DNA of 64,000 bases from Psychromonas sp. L1A2 (GCF_009828855.1 NZ_WUAG01000002.1:806001-870000), one strand, 5' to 3'. Counted from the stretch's first letter, positions 27,237 to 37,038 are shown. A program made the numbers and translations. The notes: generated by a model from the sequence alone, not told the origin.

Positions 27237-28130
27237 GTGATTTATATGAACCATGCAATCAATAACTTAAACAACTTAAATAAAGAAGCTATTAGCTCAG
27301 AAAGTCTCGATAACCCTGTCTCCATCGCCAGTGAATATGGATATAAAAAAGCCAATAAAGGTTTATTACAATCCTTTGGTTTATCTATTTTTGCTGGTAT
27401 TTTTATTTCGATTGCTTTTGTTTTTTATATCACGGTAACCACTGGCTCAAGTGCATCATGGGGCATGACAAAGTTTGCTGGCGGTTTTGCTTTTAGTTTA
27501 GGACTTATTTTAGTGGTCGTTTGTGGTGCAGAGCTATTTACTAGTACCGTATTAAGTAGCGTAGCGTGGGCGCAAAAGAAGATCACTAATAAACAACTGA
27601 TTAGCTGTTGGATCCGAGTTTATATAGGCAACTTTGTGGGAGCAATGATCATGTTATTGTTAATTGTAGGCGCAAAAATGCACCTGCAAGACGGCGGTCA
27701 GTGGGGTATTAATGCGATGCTTATTGCACAGCACAAACTTCACCACACTTGGATACAAGCTTTCTCACTAGGCATTTTATGTAACTTACTGGTGTGCTTA
27801 GGTGTTTGGATGACATTTTATACAAAAGACATATTAACTAAAGCCATGTTATTAATTCTGCCAGTCACCATGTTTGTCAGTTGTGGATTTGAACATAGTA
27901 TTGCTAATCTATTTATGGTGCCTTTAGGCATTGCACTACAACATAGTTTTTCACCTGAGTTATTGCTTGAACTAGGCTATAACGCGACAAGCTTTGCTGA
28001 TTTAACCATCAGTCACTTTCTCGTTAATAATTTAATTCCAGTAACATTGGGTAATATTGTGGGAGGTGCCGTCATCGTAGGGTTAGGAAATTGGTTTATT
28101 GAAAAATCGCCGATCAGCCAAAAGCAGTAA
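27237..28130 (+). CDS. focA: Formate/nitrite transporter family protein, FocA-like
   Basis: The 297-residue inner-membrane protein has six hydrophobic segments and close FocA hallmarks: GMTKFAGGFAFSLGLIL, VVCGAELFTST, QLISCWIRVYIGNFVGA, HKLHHTW with the pore-lining His, CGFEHSIANLF and NNLIPVTLGNIVGG. FocA pentamers pass formate, a product of mixed-acid fermentation. Here it is alone and not next to pflB. The start is GTG at 27237 or ATG at 27246; an AGAGG lies 4 bases before the former. Confidence 0.92.
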   Translation: MIYMNHAINNLNNLNKEAISSESLDNPVSIASEYGYKKANKGLLQSFGLSIFAGIFISIAFVFYITVTTGSSASWGMTKFAGGFAFSLGLILVVVCGAELFTSTVLSSVAWAQKKITNKQLISCWIRVYIGNFVGAMIMLLLIVGAKMHLQDGGQWGINAMLIAQHKLHHTWIQAFSLGILCNLLVCLGVWMTFYTKDILTKAMLLILPVTMFVSCGFEHSIANLFMVPLGIALQHSFSPELLLELGYNATSFADLTISHFLVNNLIPVTLGNIVGGAVIVGLGNWFIEKSPISQKQ

Positions 28131-28160
28131 GAATATGATGTTTGAGGTTATAGTTTAAAG

Positions 28161-28216
28161 GTTAGAGGTTAGAGGTTAGAGGTTAGAGGTTAGAGGTTAG
28201 AGGTTAGAGGTTAGAA
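28161..28216. repeat. Heptamer tandem repeat (GTTAGAG)n
   Basis: Seven perfect copies of GTTAGAG (28161-28209) are followed by one degenerate copy (GTTAGAA, to 28216), between the focA stop and its terminator. Such arrays change length by slippage. Confidence 0.93.
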
Positions 28217-28239
28217 GTTTAAATATAAGACAGAAAGTA

Positions 28240-28266
28240 AAAAGGCTTCATGATAGAAGCCTTTTA
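28240..28266. terminator. Bidirectional terminator (focA / luxS)
   Basis: A 10-bp stem AAAAGGCTTC / GAAGCCTTTT (28240-28249, 28256-28265) with a 6-base loop lies between the convergent focA and luxS genes. Confidence 0.87.
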
Positions 28267-28290
28267 TTAAGAAGCAGACAGCGTTAACAA

Positions 28291-28800
28291 CTAAAGCTGT
28301 TGTAGTTGCTCAGCTGATAATGAGATATCGTCATTTTTATTAACGCCGACACCCGCATCAATAATTGCTTGAGCAATCTGTTTTGCTTCAACTAGAGAAT
28401 GCATTTCATAAGTACCACATTGAAATTCATTTAATTCTGGAATTTCATTTTGATTCTCAACGTTTAAAACATCTTGCATTGCCGCTAACCAAGCTTTACC
28501 AACTTGGTCTTCTGTTGGTGCGCCAATTAAGCTCATGTAAAAACCGGTACGACACCCCATCGGTGAGATATCGATAATTTCTACTTGATCACCATTTAAA
28601 TGGTCACGCATAAAACCAGCATATAAATGCTCTAATGTATGGATCCCTTTTTCCGATAGGATATCTTTATTAGGCGCAGTAAAACGCAAATCAAATACAG
28701 TAATCGTATCTTTACTTGGTGTTTGCATGGTTTTAGCAATACGTACTGCTGGCGCTTTCATAATAGTATGGTCAACGGTAAAGCTGTCTAATAATGGCAT
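28291..28800 (-). CDS. luxS: S-ribosylhomocysteine lyase (autoinducer-2 synthase)
   Basis: This 169-residue LuxS has the metal-binding HTLEH motif, and further family motifs [17 protein letters not shown] (with the catalytic Cys and the GCRTGF loop) and CGTYEMHSL. It cleaves S-ribosylhomocysteine to homocysteine and DPD, the AI-2 precursor, linking the activated methyl cycle to quorum sensing. Its Shine-Dalgarno is a GGAAAC about 5 bases upstream of the ATG. Confidence 0.97.
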   Translation of the reverse strand: MPLLDSFTVDHTIMKAPAVRIAKTMQTPSKDTITVFDLRFTAPNKDILSEKGIHTLEHLYAGFMRDHLNGDQVEIIDISPMGCRTGFYMSLIGAPTEDQVGKAWLAAMQDVLNVENQNEIPELNEFQCGTYEMHSLVEAKQIAQAIIDAGVGVNKNDDISLSAEQLQQL

Positions 28801-28867
28801 CGGGGGTTTCCTTTTTTACTTAATTAATCGTTATCAGTTACTGATAGTCATCAACAACTTATTTATG

Positions 28868-28902
28868 TAATACCAATTATATTAAATAAGTGATTGGTAT
28901 TA
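28868..28902. repeat. Short palindromic unit related to the MITE-like repeats
   Basis: A 35-base unit has perfect 10-base inverted ends TAATACCAAT / ATTGGTATTA and the core ATTAAATAAGTG, also found at the left end of repeat copy 2. It looks like an internally deleted member of the family, between luxS and the next gene. Confidence 0.6.
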
Positions 28903-28911
28903 ATTAACTCG

Positions 28912-29526
28912 TTATGTATAAAATAATCGCCATAACCAGCTTGAATCTAAATTTTCTTGGCAGCCTTTTAACTGTGTAGCGTATTGTCTAGCACGCGTAT
29001 CCACTTTGCGAGAAACTTTTAACAACCAAGGCTTTTTATTGTAACTTTTCTTTTTATAGCCAGTCCAACCTTCATGATAATTTAAATACTGTCCGTAGGC
29101 ATCCCACTTGGAAATACCATTTATCTTATTGGTTTTACTGGTAAACCATCCCATAAAATCAATCGCATCATCAAAATCGTCTCGATCTGACCAGTTATTA
29201 CCTGTTTCACGTTGATAATCATCCCACGTTCCATCTTGTGCTTGCGCATACCCATAAGCACTACTGATTCGACCAATAGGAATAAACCAAAAGTACTCCA
29301 TTGGTGGCGCAGCATCATGTATAAAACTACTTTCTTGGTACATCATCGCCATGGGAACATGGATTGGTGTCCCCCAACGCTGATTCATTTCCTTCGACGC
29401 GCTATACCAATCTCTATTTTCAAAAAATATATCGCAAATATTTTCAGGGTTTTCAGGAGGAGGTGTTGCACAAGCTATTAAAGAAAGAGGAAAAGCCAGA
29501 ACAAGTATTTTCTTAAATAAATTCAT
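28912..29526 (-). CDS. Lipoprotein with SLT-like lytic transglycosylase domain
   Basis: The 204-residue protein has a lipoprotein signal peptide (lipobox LIAC, Cys at residue 19). It then has a lysozyme-like fold suggested by MAMMYQESSFIHDA, with a probable catalytic Glu, SSAYGYAQAQDGTWDDYQ and YLNYHEGWTGY. These resemble SLT-domain transglycosylases that cut peptidoglycan glycan strands, here anchored to a membrane facing the periplasm. Similar proteins in marine gammaproteobacteria are annotated only as transglycosylase SLT lipoproteins. Confidence 0.8.
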   Translation of the reverse strand: MNLFKKILVLAFPLSLIACATPPPENPENICDIFFENRDWYSASKEMNQRWGTPIHVPMAMMYQESSFIHDAAPPMEYFWFIPIGRISSAYGYAQAQDGTWDDYQRETGNNWSDRDDFDDAIDFMGWFTSKTNKINGISKWDAYGQYLNYHEGWTGYKKKSYNKKPWLLKVSRKVDTRARQYATQLKGCQENLDSSWLWRLFYT

Positions 29527-29602
29527 TATAAATGTTAAACCTCTAGGCTAATCGAACGAGCAATAAGGGTTAATAAAACGTTTAATGATAAGAATAGATA
29601 CA

Positions 29603-29636
29603 ACACCATGGTTATTGGTAGCAATAACCATGGTGT
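29603..29636. terminator. 15-bp perfect hairpin, possible gshA terminator
   Basis: Arms 29603-29617 and 29622-29636 are perfect inverted copies with a GTAG loop, about 70 bases beyond the gshA stop. On the minus strand no good T run follows; on the plus strand ATTTTTA does. It is a structural element with an uncertain terminator role. Confidence 0.55.
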
Positions 29637-29704
29637 ATTTTTAAAGACTTGAAAAATAAATAAGCACTGTTAAACAATCATACTAGCCAGTCACGTTAAC
29701 TTTA

Positions 29705-31282
29705 TTATTTTTTAGCATTTTCAAAATAATCAGCTAAAAAGTCAGAGAATGTTAGTGTATCTGCCGCTTCAATCTGTTTTTGCTTATCGATTGATTGTAA
29801 TTTTTGTTCTGCAAATACTTGATCAGACCAAATTGTATAAGATTGATCTTCTAACTCTGTTTTATATTGCTTACTCAGTTCTAATGCTAAAGAACCATTA
29901 TCCCCTTGAGCGTTTATAATACGATTTAGGATACGTGCTGAGCTAGTGTTTTCCGAATGCTCGAAACGCGGGCTAATATGTTTCATTGCATTTTGATAAC
30001 AATCATCTTCACTATTTTTGTCTAATAAAATAGCCATGTCAGCAAGCTGTGCATTTAACCACTTACCCCAACCAGCCACGTCATTAGTTTGTTCTGCAAT
30101 GGTTAGTGTTAATTTCGGGTCACGACCACGAGTGACCACTTGACTGAAGTTATCAGCACAAGCTTTATACTCTTGTTGTGACAATTCAGGAGACTCGACA
30201 CTTGCGCACCAAGTTAAGAATAAATCTAAGAAATGAACTTGTTCTTTAGTAATGCCCAGCTTACAAAAAGGATTAACATCTAAAGAACGAATTTCAATAT
30301 ACTCAATACCACGTGCTTTTAATGCTTGAGAGGGTGTTTCATTACTTTTTTGAACTCGTTTGGCACGGATAGAAGCATATAGCTCATTTTCAATCTGTAA
30401 AATATTATCGTTCAGTTGAACGTATTCACCGTCTTTAACAACACCCATTTCAGTAAACTTAGGGTCTTTTTTAGATAAAGCAACGCGAACACTGTCTAGA
30501 TATGAATCTAGATTATTATAACAAATATTCAAATCTGATTGAGAGCTACTTGTGTAACCTAAGTCGCTAAGACGTAATGAAGTTGCATAAGGTAAATAAA
30601 TAGTTCCTGAACCCGTAGTTTCAAAAGGTAATTTAGTTTCTTTGCCTTGCAAAAATGACTTACAAATCGCAGGAGAAGCCCCAAATAAATAAGGGATAAC
30701 CCAACCATAACGTAAGTAGTTTCGAATTAAGCCCATATAACCGGCAGATTGCGCATCTTTTCCCGTTAATGGAGAATCATGCAATTCACTCCAAGTATCC
30801 CAAAAACTAGCAGGTAATGAGAAGTTATAATGCACACCAGAAATAATTTGCATCATACTGCCGTAACGGTTTTTCAACCCTTGACGATAAGTGGTTTTCA
30901 TTTTACCAATATTAGATGTTCCAAACTGTGCAAGCTCGACATGATCTTCACTTTGCACATAACAAGGCATACTCATTGGCCACAGATATTGCTCACTAGG
31001 TAAATTCAATACAACATGATGATGAATGTCATTCAGGTAATCAAAAAGCTGATCAACACTATTTGCAACAGGCGTAATAAACTCTAATAAGCTTTCAGCA
31101 AAGTCAGTGGTAATTGAAGTATGTGTAAGGGCTTTACCATAAGCACTAGGATGTGCTTCTTGAGATAGTTTACCATCTACATTTACGCGTAATGTTTCTC
31201 GTTCAATACCACGCCCAAATTCAGTGAGACTTTCAGGATGTTGGTTAAGGAAATGAATGCGTTGTTGAAAGTTTTTAGCCAA
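29705..31282 (-). CDS. gshA: Glutamate-cysteine ligase (class I)
   Basis: This 525-residue enzyme has class I GshA motifs: GIERETLRV near residue 24, TDFAESLLEFITP, MPCYV, SGVHYNFSLP, RNYLRYGWVIPYLFGASPA and EYIEIRSLDVNPF. It makes gamma-glutamylcysteine, the first step of glutathione synthesis. The start appears to be TTG at 31282 (AKNFQQRIHFL), with a GGGGC 8 bases upstream. It is monocistronic, and gshB is not nearby. Confidence 0.95.
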   Translation of the reverse strand: MAKNFQQRIHFLNQHPESLTEFGRGIERETLRVNVDGKLSQEAHPSAYGKALTHTSITTDFAESLLEFITPVANSVDQLFDYLNDIHHHVVLNLPSEQYLWPMSMPCYVQSEDHVELAQFGTSNIGKMKTTYRQGLKNRYGSMMQIISGVHYNFSLPASFWDTWSELHDSPLTGKDAQSAGYMGLIRNYLRYGWVIPYLFGASPAICKSFLQGKETKLPFETTGSGTIYLPYATSLRLSDLGYTSSSQSDLNICYNNLDSYLDSVRVALSKKDPKFTEMGVVKDGEYVQLNDNILQIENELYASIRAKRVQKSNETPSQALKARGIEYIEIRSLDVNPFCKLGITKEQVHFLDLFLTWCASVESPELSQQEYKACADNFSQVVTRGRDPKLTLTIAEQTNDVAGWGKWLNAQLADMAILLDKNSEDDCYQNAMKHISPRFEHSENTSSARILNRIINAQGDNGSLALELSKQYKTELEDQSYTIWSDQVFAEQKLQSIDKQKQIEAADTLTFSDFLADYFENAKK

Positions 31283-31767
31283 AAGTAAGCCCCAGAGTAG
31301 TTTTCAGAGGGCTAACTCTACCACCGAACTTCATTGAACTAAATAAGGATTTAATAGAAACGCCTCATATTTTTAGACTTTAAACAAAGTTTAAATAGTT
31401 GAATGAATAACTTCCAATAAAATGTATTTAAATTTCATCAATAACACATTGAAACAGACAGTTTATAAATAACCTCAGTTCTGAATAAGCAAAGCGATAC
31501 AACACCACTATTTCCGCAGATTTCTGCGTTAAATTATCGTTCAACAACCCGTTATCACTTTAATAATTCACCTTGAACTACACAAAACTAACGGCATTGA
31601 CTAGTAAAAATAGTACCTTATGATTTTAAGTAAAATTCCGCTTTCATTAACCAGAATTGAGGTTAAATAACTTAATTTTTCTATTATTATTTTAAATATT
31701 AATAAGCATTCTAAACGCTGAGCATCAAAATAGAGATTTCACTAAATATTACATGTTACCGACTCTG
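31283..31767. other. Intergenic region between yqaA and gshA
   Basis: The 485 AT-rich bases upstream of gshA show no ORF, RNA or repeat that I recognise. The gshA promoter should be in the gshA-proximal part. Confidence 0.4.
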
Positions 31768-32181
31768 CTAGGGCCATAGTGCAACTAAGACGAGTAAAAA
31801 TAAATAACGTAAACTTTTACCTATTACAATATTAATAAAGGCAATGGTTTTTGGTAACTTAAGCCATCCAGCAAACAAACAAATAACATCACCAATAATC
31901 GGTAACCAACTTAATAGCAGCGCAACGTTGCCCCACTTTTTACAGAAGAATAAAGTCTTAGGGTACTTCACCGCTGCTTTTTCTTGACCAAAATGGATAT
32001 AGAAGCCCAGTAAGTAAGTGACAATAGATCCCAAGCTATTACCGATAATGGCCACTAACAAAAATCCCCACTTTAATGAAAATTGTTGTTTAAGGTAATA
32101 AACAAATAATACCTCTGACCCACCAGGAAAGAGTGTCGATGAAATAAAGGCGCTGCTAAACAACAGCCAATAATCATTCAT
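31768..32181 (-). CDS. yqaA: YqaA-family (SNARE-associated/VTT-like) inner membrane protein
   Basis: The 137-residue protein has three to four transmembrane helices with the YqaA hallmarks FISSTLFPGGSEVLF near the N-terminus, IIGNSLGSIVTYLLG, SWLPIIGDVICLFAGWLK and IVIGKSLRYLFL, related to the DedA/VTT fold. The exact function is unknown; larger relatives are lipid scramblases or transporters. It lies between the oad operon and gshA. Confidence 0.87.
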   Translation of the reverse strand: MNDYWLLFSSAFISSTLFPGGSEVLFVYYLKQQFSLKWGFLLVAIIGNSLGSIVTYLLGFYIHFGQEKAAVKYPKTLFFCKKWGNVALLLSWLPIIGDVICLFAGWLKLPKTIAFINIVIGKSLRYLFLLVLVALWP

Positions 32182-32232
32182 TACTTAACCTCATCAAAGG
32201 CTTGCTCCATAGGTAATACCATAAAAAACAGA

Positions 32233-32278
32233 TTTCAAGGCTAAACTTCAAAGCCATGTTTCAAGGCTAAACTTCAAA
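32233..32278. repeat. Two direct copies of a 20-base sequence
   Basis: TTTCAAGGCTAAACTTCAAA is found at 32233-32252 and again at 32259-32278, a 26-base period, between yqaA and the oad terminator. Confidence 0.85.
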
Positions 32279-32317
32279 AATAAAGAGTAAACTGACAGTT
32301 TAAAGCTAGCCATAAAA

Positions 32318-32339
32318 AAGGCCACTAAAAAGTGGCCTT
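32318..32339 (-). terminator. Terminator of the oadGAB operon
   Basis: A 9-bp stem AAGGCCACT / AGTGGCCTT with an AAAA loop is followed on the minus strand by a run of T. It is about 30 bases after the oadB stop. Confidence 0.88.
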
Positions 32340-32371
32340 AATAAAGAATCGTAAAGTTATTCTTTAACTAT

Positions 32372-33502
32372 TTAACCAACAATAGCTAACAACACACCAG
32401 CAGCAACAGCACTACCTAATACACCAGCCACATTCGGGCCCATTGCATGCATTAAGAGGAAGTTATGCGGGTTAGCTTCAAGGCCTACTTTATTAGCAAC
32501 ACGTGCAGCCATAGGAACAGCTGACACACCTGCAGCACCAATCAATGGATTGATAGGACTCTTAGAGAAGCGCCCCATAATTTTTGCCATGATCACACCA
32601 GATGCAGTACCAATAGAGAAAGCAATAGCGCCTAACCCTAAAATACCTAATGTTTCTAAGTTCAAGAACTTATCAGCAGATAATTTAGAACCAACACCTA
32701 AACCTAGGAAGATAGTCACTATATTAATCAACTCATTTTGAGCAGTTGAACTTAAGCGATCTACCACACCAGACTCACGCATTAAATTACCTAAACAAAA
32801 CATACCTACTAGCGGTGTTGCAGCCGGTAAGAATAGAATTGTCATAAATAAAACAGCGAGAGGAAAGATGATTTTTTCTTTTTTGCTTACTGGACGCAAC
32901 TGCTCCATTTTTATCTCACGCTCAGCTTGCGTCGTTAATGCACGCATAATTGGCGGTTGGATAATTGGCACTAACGCCATATATGAGTAAGCAGCGACGG
33001 CAATTGCACCTAACAAGTCAGGGGCTAATTTAGAAGCTAAGAAAATAGCAGTTGGCCCATCAGCTCCACCAATGATGGCAATAGCTGAAGCATCAGCCAG
33101 AGTGAACTCAAAACCAGGTACTAGGTTTAATAGAATTGCACCAAATAGTGTAGCAAAAATACCAAATTGAGCAGCTGCGCCTAAAAACAACGTTTTAGGG
33201 TTAGCAATCAACGCACCAAAGTCTGTTAATGCACCAACACCCATAAAGATAATCAACGGGAAAATGCCCGTTTCAATACCAATATGATAAATGTAATAAA
33301 GCATACCGCCTTCATCATTAAAACCAGCATTAGGAATATTCGCTAAAATAGCGCCAAACCCAATTGGTAATAATAAAAGTGGCTCAAACTTACGTACGAT
33401 TGCTAAATATAATAGCAAACCACCGACAGCCATCATCACTAGCTCAGGCCATTGGAAATTTGCAATTCCCGTATCAGCCCACAGTGTCATTAATCCATTC
33501 AC
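32372..33502 (-). CDS. oadB: Oxaloacetate decarboxylase beta subunit (sodium pump)
   Basis: The 376-residue polytopic membrane protein has OadB motifs: [12 protein letters not shown], the sodium-site segment [20 protein letters not shown], and [17 protein letters not shown] with [15 protein letters not shown] near the C-terminus. It decarboxylates carboxybiotin and couples this to sodium export. It follows oadA by 10 bases. Length is somewhat below the roughly 430 residues of Klebsiella OadB, as in many marine homologues. Confidence 0.94.
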   Translation of the reverse strand: MNGLMTLWADTGIANFQWPELVMMAVGGLLLYLAIVRKFEPLLLLPIGFGAILANIPNAGFNDEGGMLYYIYHIGIETGIFPLIIFMGVGALTDFGALIANPKTLFLGAAAQFGIFATLFGAILLNLVPGFEFTLADASAIAIIGGADGPTAIFLASKLAPDLLGAIAVAAYSYMALVPIIQPPIMRALTTQAEREIKMEQLRPVSKKEKIIFPLAVLFMTILFLPAATPLVGMFCLGNLMRESGVVDRLSSTAQNELINIVTIFLGLGVGSKLSADKFLNLETLGILGLGAIAFSIGTASGVIMAKIMGRFSKSPINPLIGAAGVSAVPMAARVANKVGLEANPHNFLLMHAMGPNVAGVLGSAVAAGVLLAIVG

Positions 33503-33512
33503 GTTATCTTCC

Positions 33513-35303
33513 TTAACCTATTACGAACAGTGATTCACCAACAGTAACAGCATTACCCTCTTTGGTATTAACAGCTTGTACTGTGCCTGATTTTGGAGCA
33601 CGAATTTCAGTTTCCATTTTCATCGCTTCCATGATTAGCAGTACATCACCTTCATCGACGTAATCACCATTATTAACAAGCACTTTAAAGATGTTACCCG
33701 CTAAAGGAGCTGGTACATCTTCACCTTCCGCGCTAGCAGCAGGCGCAGCAACATTAGCTGAAACCGTTGCATTGACTTGACCGGCTGCTTTCACTGGCGT
33801 AATACCATCAATACTACCTTCAGGGCCTACTTGTACATTATATAACTGGCCATCAACTGACACTGAGTATGATTCAGGTTCCTTGTTTGATGGTGCAGCT
33901 ACTTTCATATCATCTGCGCTTGGTACTGGCTCAAATGCATCAGGGTTATTACGGTTTTCTAAGAATTTAAGTCCAATCTCAGGGAATAATGCATAAATAA
34001 GAGCATCATCAATTTCATTCTCAGCAAGCTTAATATTTTTCTCGGCCGCTAACTTTTTAAGTTCAGCTTCAATAGTCGCCATTTCTGGAGCAATATTATC
34101 AGCAGGACGACAAGTAATTGCCTCAGCCCCATCTAATACTTTTGCTTGTAATTCAGCATTAACAGGAGCAGGAGCAGCACCGTATTCGCCTTTTAATACA
34201 CCAGCGGTTTCTTTAGTGATATTTTTGTAGCGCTCACCCATCAATACATTGATCACAGCTTGTGTACCAACGATTTGAGAAGTAGGTGTTACTAAAGGAA
34301 TAAAACCAAGATCTTCACGAACACGCGGGATCTCTTTCAATACTTCATCCATCTTATCGCCAGCACCTTGCTGTTTAAGCTGGCTTTCCATATTAGTTAA
34401 CATGCCACCCGGTACTTGTGCTAACAAGATACGTGGATCAACGCCTTTCAATTCACCTTCAAATTTCACGTATTTTTTACGCACTTCACGGAAGTAAGAA
34501 GAGATTTCTTCAAGCTTATGTAAATCTAATCCAGTATCACGCGGCGTACCTTCAACAATAGAAACCAATGTTTCCGTTGGTGAATGGCCGTAAGTCATAC
34601 TCATTGATGAAATAGCAGTATCAATAATATCAACACCCGCATCAATGGCTTTTTGCTGAGTAGCAACACTTAAACCCGTTGTCGCATGACAATGCAAAGC
34701 TAATGGGATATTAGTACACGCTTTAATTTTAGTGACTAATTCTTCTGCAACATAAGGTTTTAATAAACCAGCCATATCTTTAATACAAATTGAGTGCGAA
34801 CCCATGTCTTCCATGCGTTTTGCCATATCAACCCAACCGTCAATCGTATGAACAGGGCTAGTCGTATAAGAGATAGTACCTTGTGCATGCGCACCCACGT
34901 CGATAGCAGACTTGATTGCGGTTTCAAAGTTACGCACATCATTCATTGCATCAAAAATACGGAATACATCAACGCCATTAGTATGTGCACGCTCAATAAA
35001 CTTTTGAACAACATCATCAGCATAATGACGGTAACCTAATAGGTTTTGTGCTCTTAACAGCATTTGTTGTGGTGTGTTTGGCATCGCCGCTTTTAAAGCG
35101 CGAATACGATCCCAAGGATCTTCACCTAAATAACGAATACATGAATCAAAAGTAGCGCCGCCCCAAGTCTCTAAAGACCAGTAGCCTACTTTATCTAATT
35201 TCTCTGCGATGGGTAACATATCGTCAATACGCATGCGCGTTGCAAATAATGATTGGTGTGCATCACGTAAAACAACTTCGGTGATTGCGAGAGGCTTAGA
35301 CAT
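33513..35303 (-). CDS. oadA: Oxaloacetate decarboxylase alpha subunit (biotin-containing)
   Basis: The protein has a carboxyltransferase domain at the N-terminus ([52 protein letters not shown]) and a C-terminal biotinyl domain with the EAMKMET biotinylation site, after an Ala-rich linker. It transfers CO2 from oxaloacetate to biotin. I chose the ATG at 35303 (596 residues), because AAGGAG lies 9 bases upstream and the protein then starts [14 protein letters not shown] like known OadA. An in-frame ATG at 35339 overlaps oadG by 4 bases and is the alternative. Confidence 0.95.
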   Translation of the reverse strand: MSKPLAITEVVLRDAHQSLFATRMRIDDMLPIAEKLDKVGYWSLETWGGATFDSCIRYLGEDPWDRIRALKAAMPNTPQQMLLRAQNLLGYRHYADDVVQKFIERAHTNGVDVFRIFDAMNDVRNFETAIKSAIDVGAHAQGTISYTTSPVHTIDGWVDMAKRMEDMGSHSICIKDMAGLLKPYVAEELVTKIKACTNIPLALHCHATTGLSVATQQKAIDAGVDIIDTAISSMSMTYGHSPTETLVSIVEGTPRDTGLDLHKLEEISSYFREVRKKYVKFEGELKGVDPRILLAQVPGGMLTNMESQLKQQGAGDKMDEVLKEIPRVREDLGFIPLVTPTSQIVGTQAVINVLMGERYKNITKETAGVLKGEYGAAPAPVNAELQAKVLDGAEAITCRPADNIAPEMATIEAELKKLAAEKNIKLAENEIDDALIYALFPEIGLKFLENRNNPDAFEPVPSADDMKVAAPSNKEPESYSVSVDGQLYNVQVGPEGSIDGITPVKAAGQVNATVSANVAAPAASAEGEDVPAPLAGNIFKVLVNNGDYVDEGDVLLIMEAMKMETEIRAPKSGTVQAVNTKEGNAVTVGESLFVIG

Positions 35304-35335
35304 ATTCACTTGCTCCTTTATTAATTCTTTATCCA

Positions 35336-35593
35336 TCATACTGTTTGTGCTTTACGGTATTGTTGCACTGCGCTTGTGATAGCGGCAATAACTTGAGGGC
35401 TTGCTTGTGCTTGACCAGCTGCTTTAGATGCTGCAGCGGTTTTGCGTTGAGGGGTAATAACGGGTTTATCCGCAGGAATATATTTTGCCATTAGGTTGAT
35501 ACAAATAAAGAGTAACCCTAAAAACATATAAACAAATGCCATGCCGAGACCCAGTAACGTTAACGCGGTAACTAAAGACCCTGAAATATCCAT
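35336..35593 (-). CDS. oadG: Oxaloacetate decarboxylase gamma subunit
   Basis: The 85-residue protein has one N-terminal transmembrane helix ([22 protein letters not shown]) and a polar tail rich in Ala and Gln, ending [10 protein letters not shown], typical of OadG. It holds the alpha and beta subunits together. It is the first gene of oadGAB, a sodium pump used in fermentation of citrate or tartrate and common in marine bacteria. Confidence 0.9.
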   Translation of the reverse strand: MDISGSLVTALTLLGLGMAFVYMFLGLLFICINLMAKYIPADKPVITPQRKTAAASKAAGQAQASPQVIAAITSAVQQYRKAQTV

Positions 35594-36102
35594 AAATGTA
35601 TCCTTTCCTTTTCTAAATGCTCATGACAACCTGTTATTGACACATAAAAATGAATATTTATTCAAATTCAATATATATTTAACAAGTTGCAAAGTTGCGA
35701 GCTTTGAATACCTATCACGATTAAAACCATGTAAATAATAAACATCAACCATCAATCTACTTTGATCAATAACCCTTTAATATATATCGTTATTAGTAGA
35801 ATAATGTTTCGCAGATGCCTATTGTACTGGTTTGGGCTATAAAATGAAAGAAATGGAAGTTGACCTAGTTTGCAGAGTTTGTATTTAACATTAAGGCAGT
35901 GGATAAAACAATGGTAAAGACCACTCTATGCAGGTATAGCAAGGGCGTTAGCTTTGATTATTTATGCAGAAGAAAGATTTAATTAAACGAAAAATAAAAC
36001 AAAAAATGAATATTTATTCTAAATTAATGAATTAAAATTTAAAAATGGAGGAATTACTAACAATAAAAGATAGAAGAGAAGATAAAATAGAAAATAAAGA
36101 AA
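35594..36102. other. Intergenic region between tRNA cluster and oadG
   Basis: These 509 AT-rich bases contain the oad promoter region and whatever follows the last tRNA-Arg. I see no further RNA gene, long repeat or convincing ORF. There is no clear hairpin with a T run directly after the tRNA. Confidence 0.4.
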
Positions 36103-36179
36103 TGGTGCGGGTGAAGGGATTCGAACCCCTGACCGCCTGGTTCGTAGCCAGGTACTCTATCCAGCTGAGCTACACCCGC
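36103..36179 (-). tRNA. tRNA-Arg (ACG), copy 3
   Basis: 77 bases including an encoded 3' CCA. The acceptor stem is GCGGGTG/CACCCGC, and the anticodon loop CTACGAA gives anticodon ACG, which becomes ICG after deamination and reads CGU/CGC/CGA. It is the last of three copies in the transcribed direction. Confidence 0.97.
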
Positions 36180-36258
36180 ATGGTGCTTAAAATTATTGGG
36201 AATAATATTAATAAGCTCTAAAAACAAAAAAACTTACCAAAGTAAGCTTTATAAAGAA

Positions 36259-36335
36259 TGGTGCGGGTGAAGGGATTCGAACCCCTGACCGCCTGGTTCG
36301 TAGCCAGGTACTCTATCCAGCTGAGCTACACCCGC
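36259..36335 (-). tRNA. tRNA-Arg (ACG), copy 2
   Basis: This is a 77-base copy identical to the neighbouring tRNA-Arg genes, with encoded CCA and anticodon ACG. Spacers to its neighbours are 79 and 63 bases and differ in sequence. Confidence 0.97.
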
Positions 36336-36398
36336 CGCGATATTCTTTTGTTTTTATTCAATTCTTAAGCTCACCGTCTTTTCGTGCAAATAGAAAGA

Positions 36399-36475
36399 TG
36401 GTGCGGGTGAAGGGATTCGAACCCCTGACCGCCTGGTTCGTAGCCAGGTACTCTATCCAGCTGAGCTACACCCGC
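36399..36475 (-). tRNA. tRNA-Arg (ACG), copy 1
   Basis: This is the first tRNA-Arg in the direction of transcription, 18 bases downstream of tRNA-Ser. The sequence and ACG anticodon are the same as in the other two copies. Confidence 0.97.
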
Positions 36476-36493
36476 TTTAAGAATCTACAAGAA

Positions 36494-36586
36494 TGGCGGT
36501 GGAGGAGGGATTCGAACCCTCGAACAGGCTATAAACCCGTTACTCCCTTAGCAGGGGAGCGCCTTCGGCCACTCGGCCACCCCACC
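36494..36586 (-). tRNA. tRNA-Ser (GCU)
   Basis: 93 bases with a long variable arm as expected for serine. The acceptor is GGTGGGG/CTCCACC with discriminator G and encoded CCA, and the anticodon loop CTGCTAA gives GCU (reads AGU/AGC). It heads the tRNA cluster downstream of csrA, a gene order seen in Vibrio and relatives. Confidence 0.97.
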
Positions 36587-36716
36587 GTCGTCTTGTTGGC
36601 GCACATATTACTGTCTTCTGAAAACAAGTCAAACACTTTTTAGTAGAAAACTTTCCGTTTGCTCGCTATTCGAACAACCTGTTCATTTTTCATCTACATT
36701 GGGTAAATTTCAGACA

Positions 36717-36741
36717 TAAAAAAAGAGCCGTTAGGCTCTTT
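36717..36741 (-). terminator. Terminator of csrA
   Basis: An 8-bp stem AAAGAGCC / GGCTCTTT (36722-36729, 36734-36741) with a GTTA loop is followed on the minus strand by a T run. It lies 19 bases beyond the csrA stop. Confidence 0.87.
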
Positions 36742-36759
36742 CTTTAAGAATAACTAGAA

Positions 36760-36939
36760 TTAACTAGCAGCATTCTTTTCAGCTTGAATGCGCATATAAA
36801 TCTCTTCACGATGCACAGAGACATCTTTTGGAGCATTAACGCCTACACGTACTTGATTACCTTTAACGCCTAATACAGTCACTGTTACGTTGTCGCCAAT
36901 CATAAGAGTTTCGCCTACACGGCGTGTTAAAATTAACAT
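36760..36939 (-). CDS. csrA: Carbon storage regulator CsrA
   Basis: The 59-residue protein starts [16 protein letters not shown] and contains [20 protein letters not shown] and VHREEIY, the CsrA/RsmA RNA-binding dimer sequence with the conserved Leu4, Arg6/7 and Arg44-region residues. It binds GGA motifs in mRNA leaders to control translation of carbon storage, motility and biofilm genes. An AGGAGC ribosome binding site lies 8 bases upstream. It is located between lysC and tRNA-Ser, the conserved place in this group. Confidence 0.97.
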   Translation of the reverse strand: MLILTRRVGETLMIGDNVTVTVLGVKGNQVRVGVNAPKDVSVHREEIYMRIQAEKNAAS

Positions 36940-37038
36940 ATATTTATTGCTCCTAAATTATTCTAATTATATCGAGATAGTCAGTATGGCTCATTACACA
37001 GTAAATTCATCTTTTATTTACTGTGTCTATCACCAAAT

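Noticed and set aside
28161..28216. Telomere-like sequence
   Set aside because: GTTAGAG resembles telomeric TTAGGG only superficially and is internal to a circular-type chromosome region between two ordinary genes.
36398..36643. 81-codon frame over tRNA-Arg and tRNA-Ser
   Set aside because: It reads through two well-formed tRNA genes on the opposite strand, a familiar annotation artefact.
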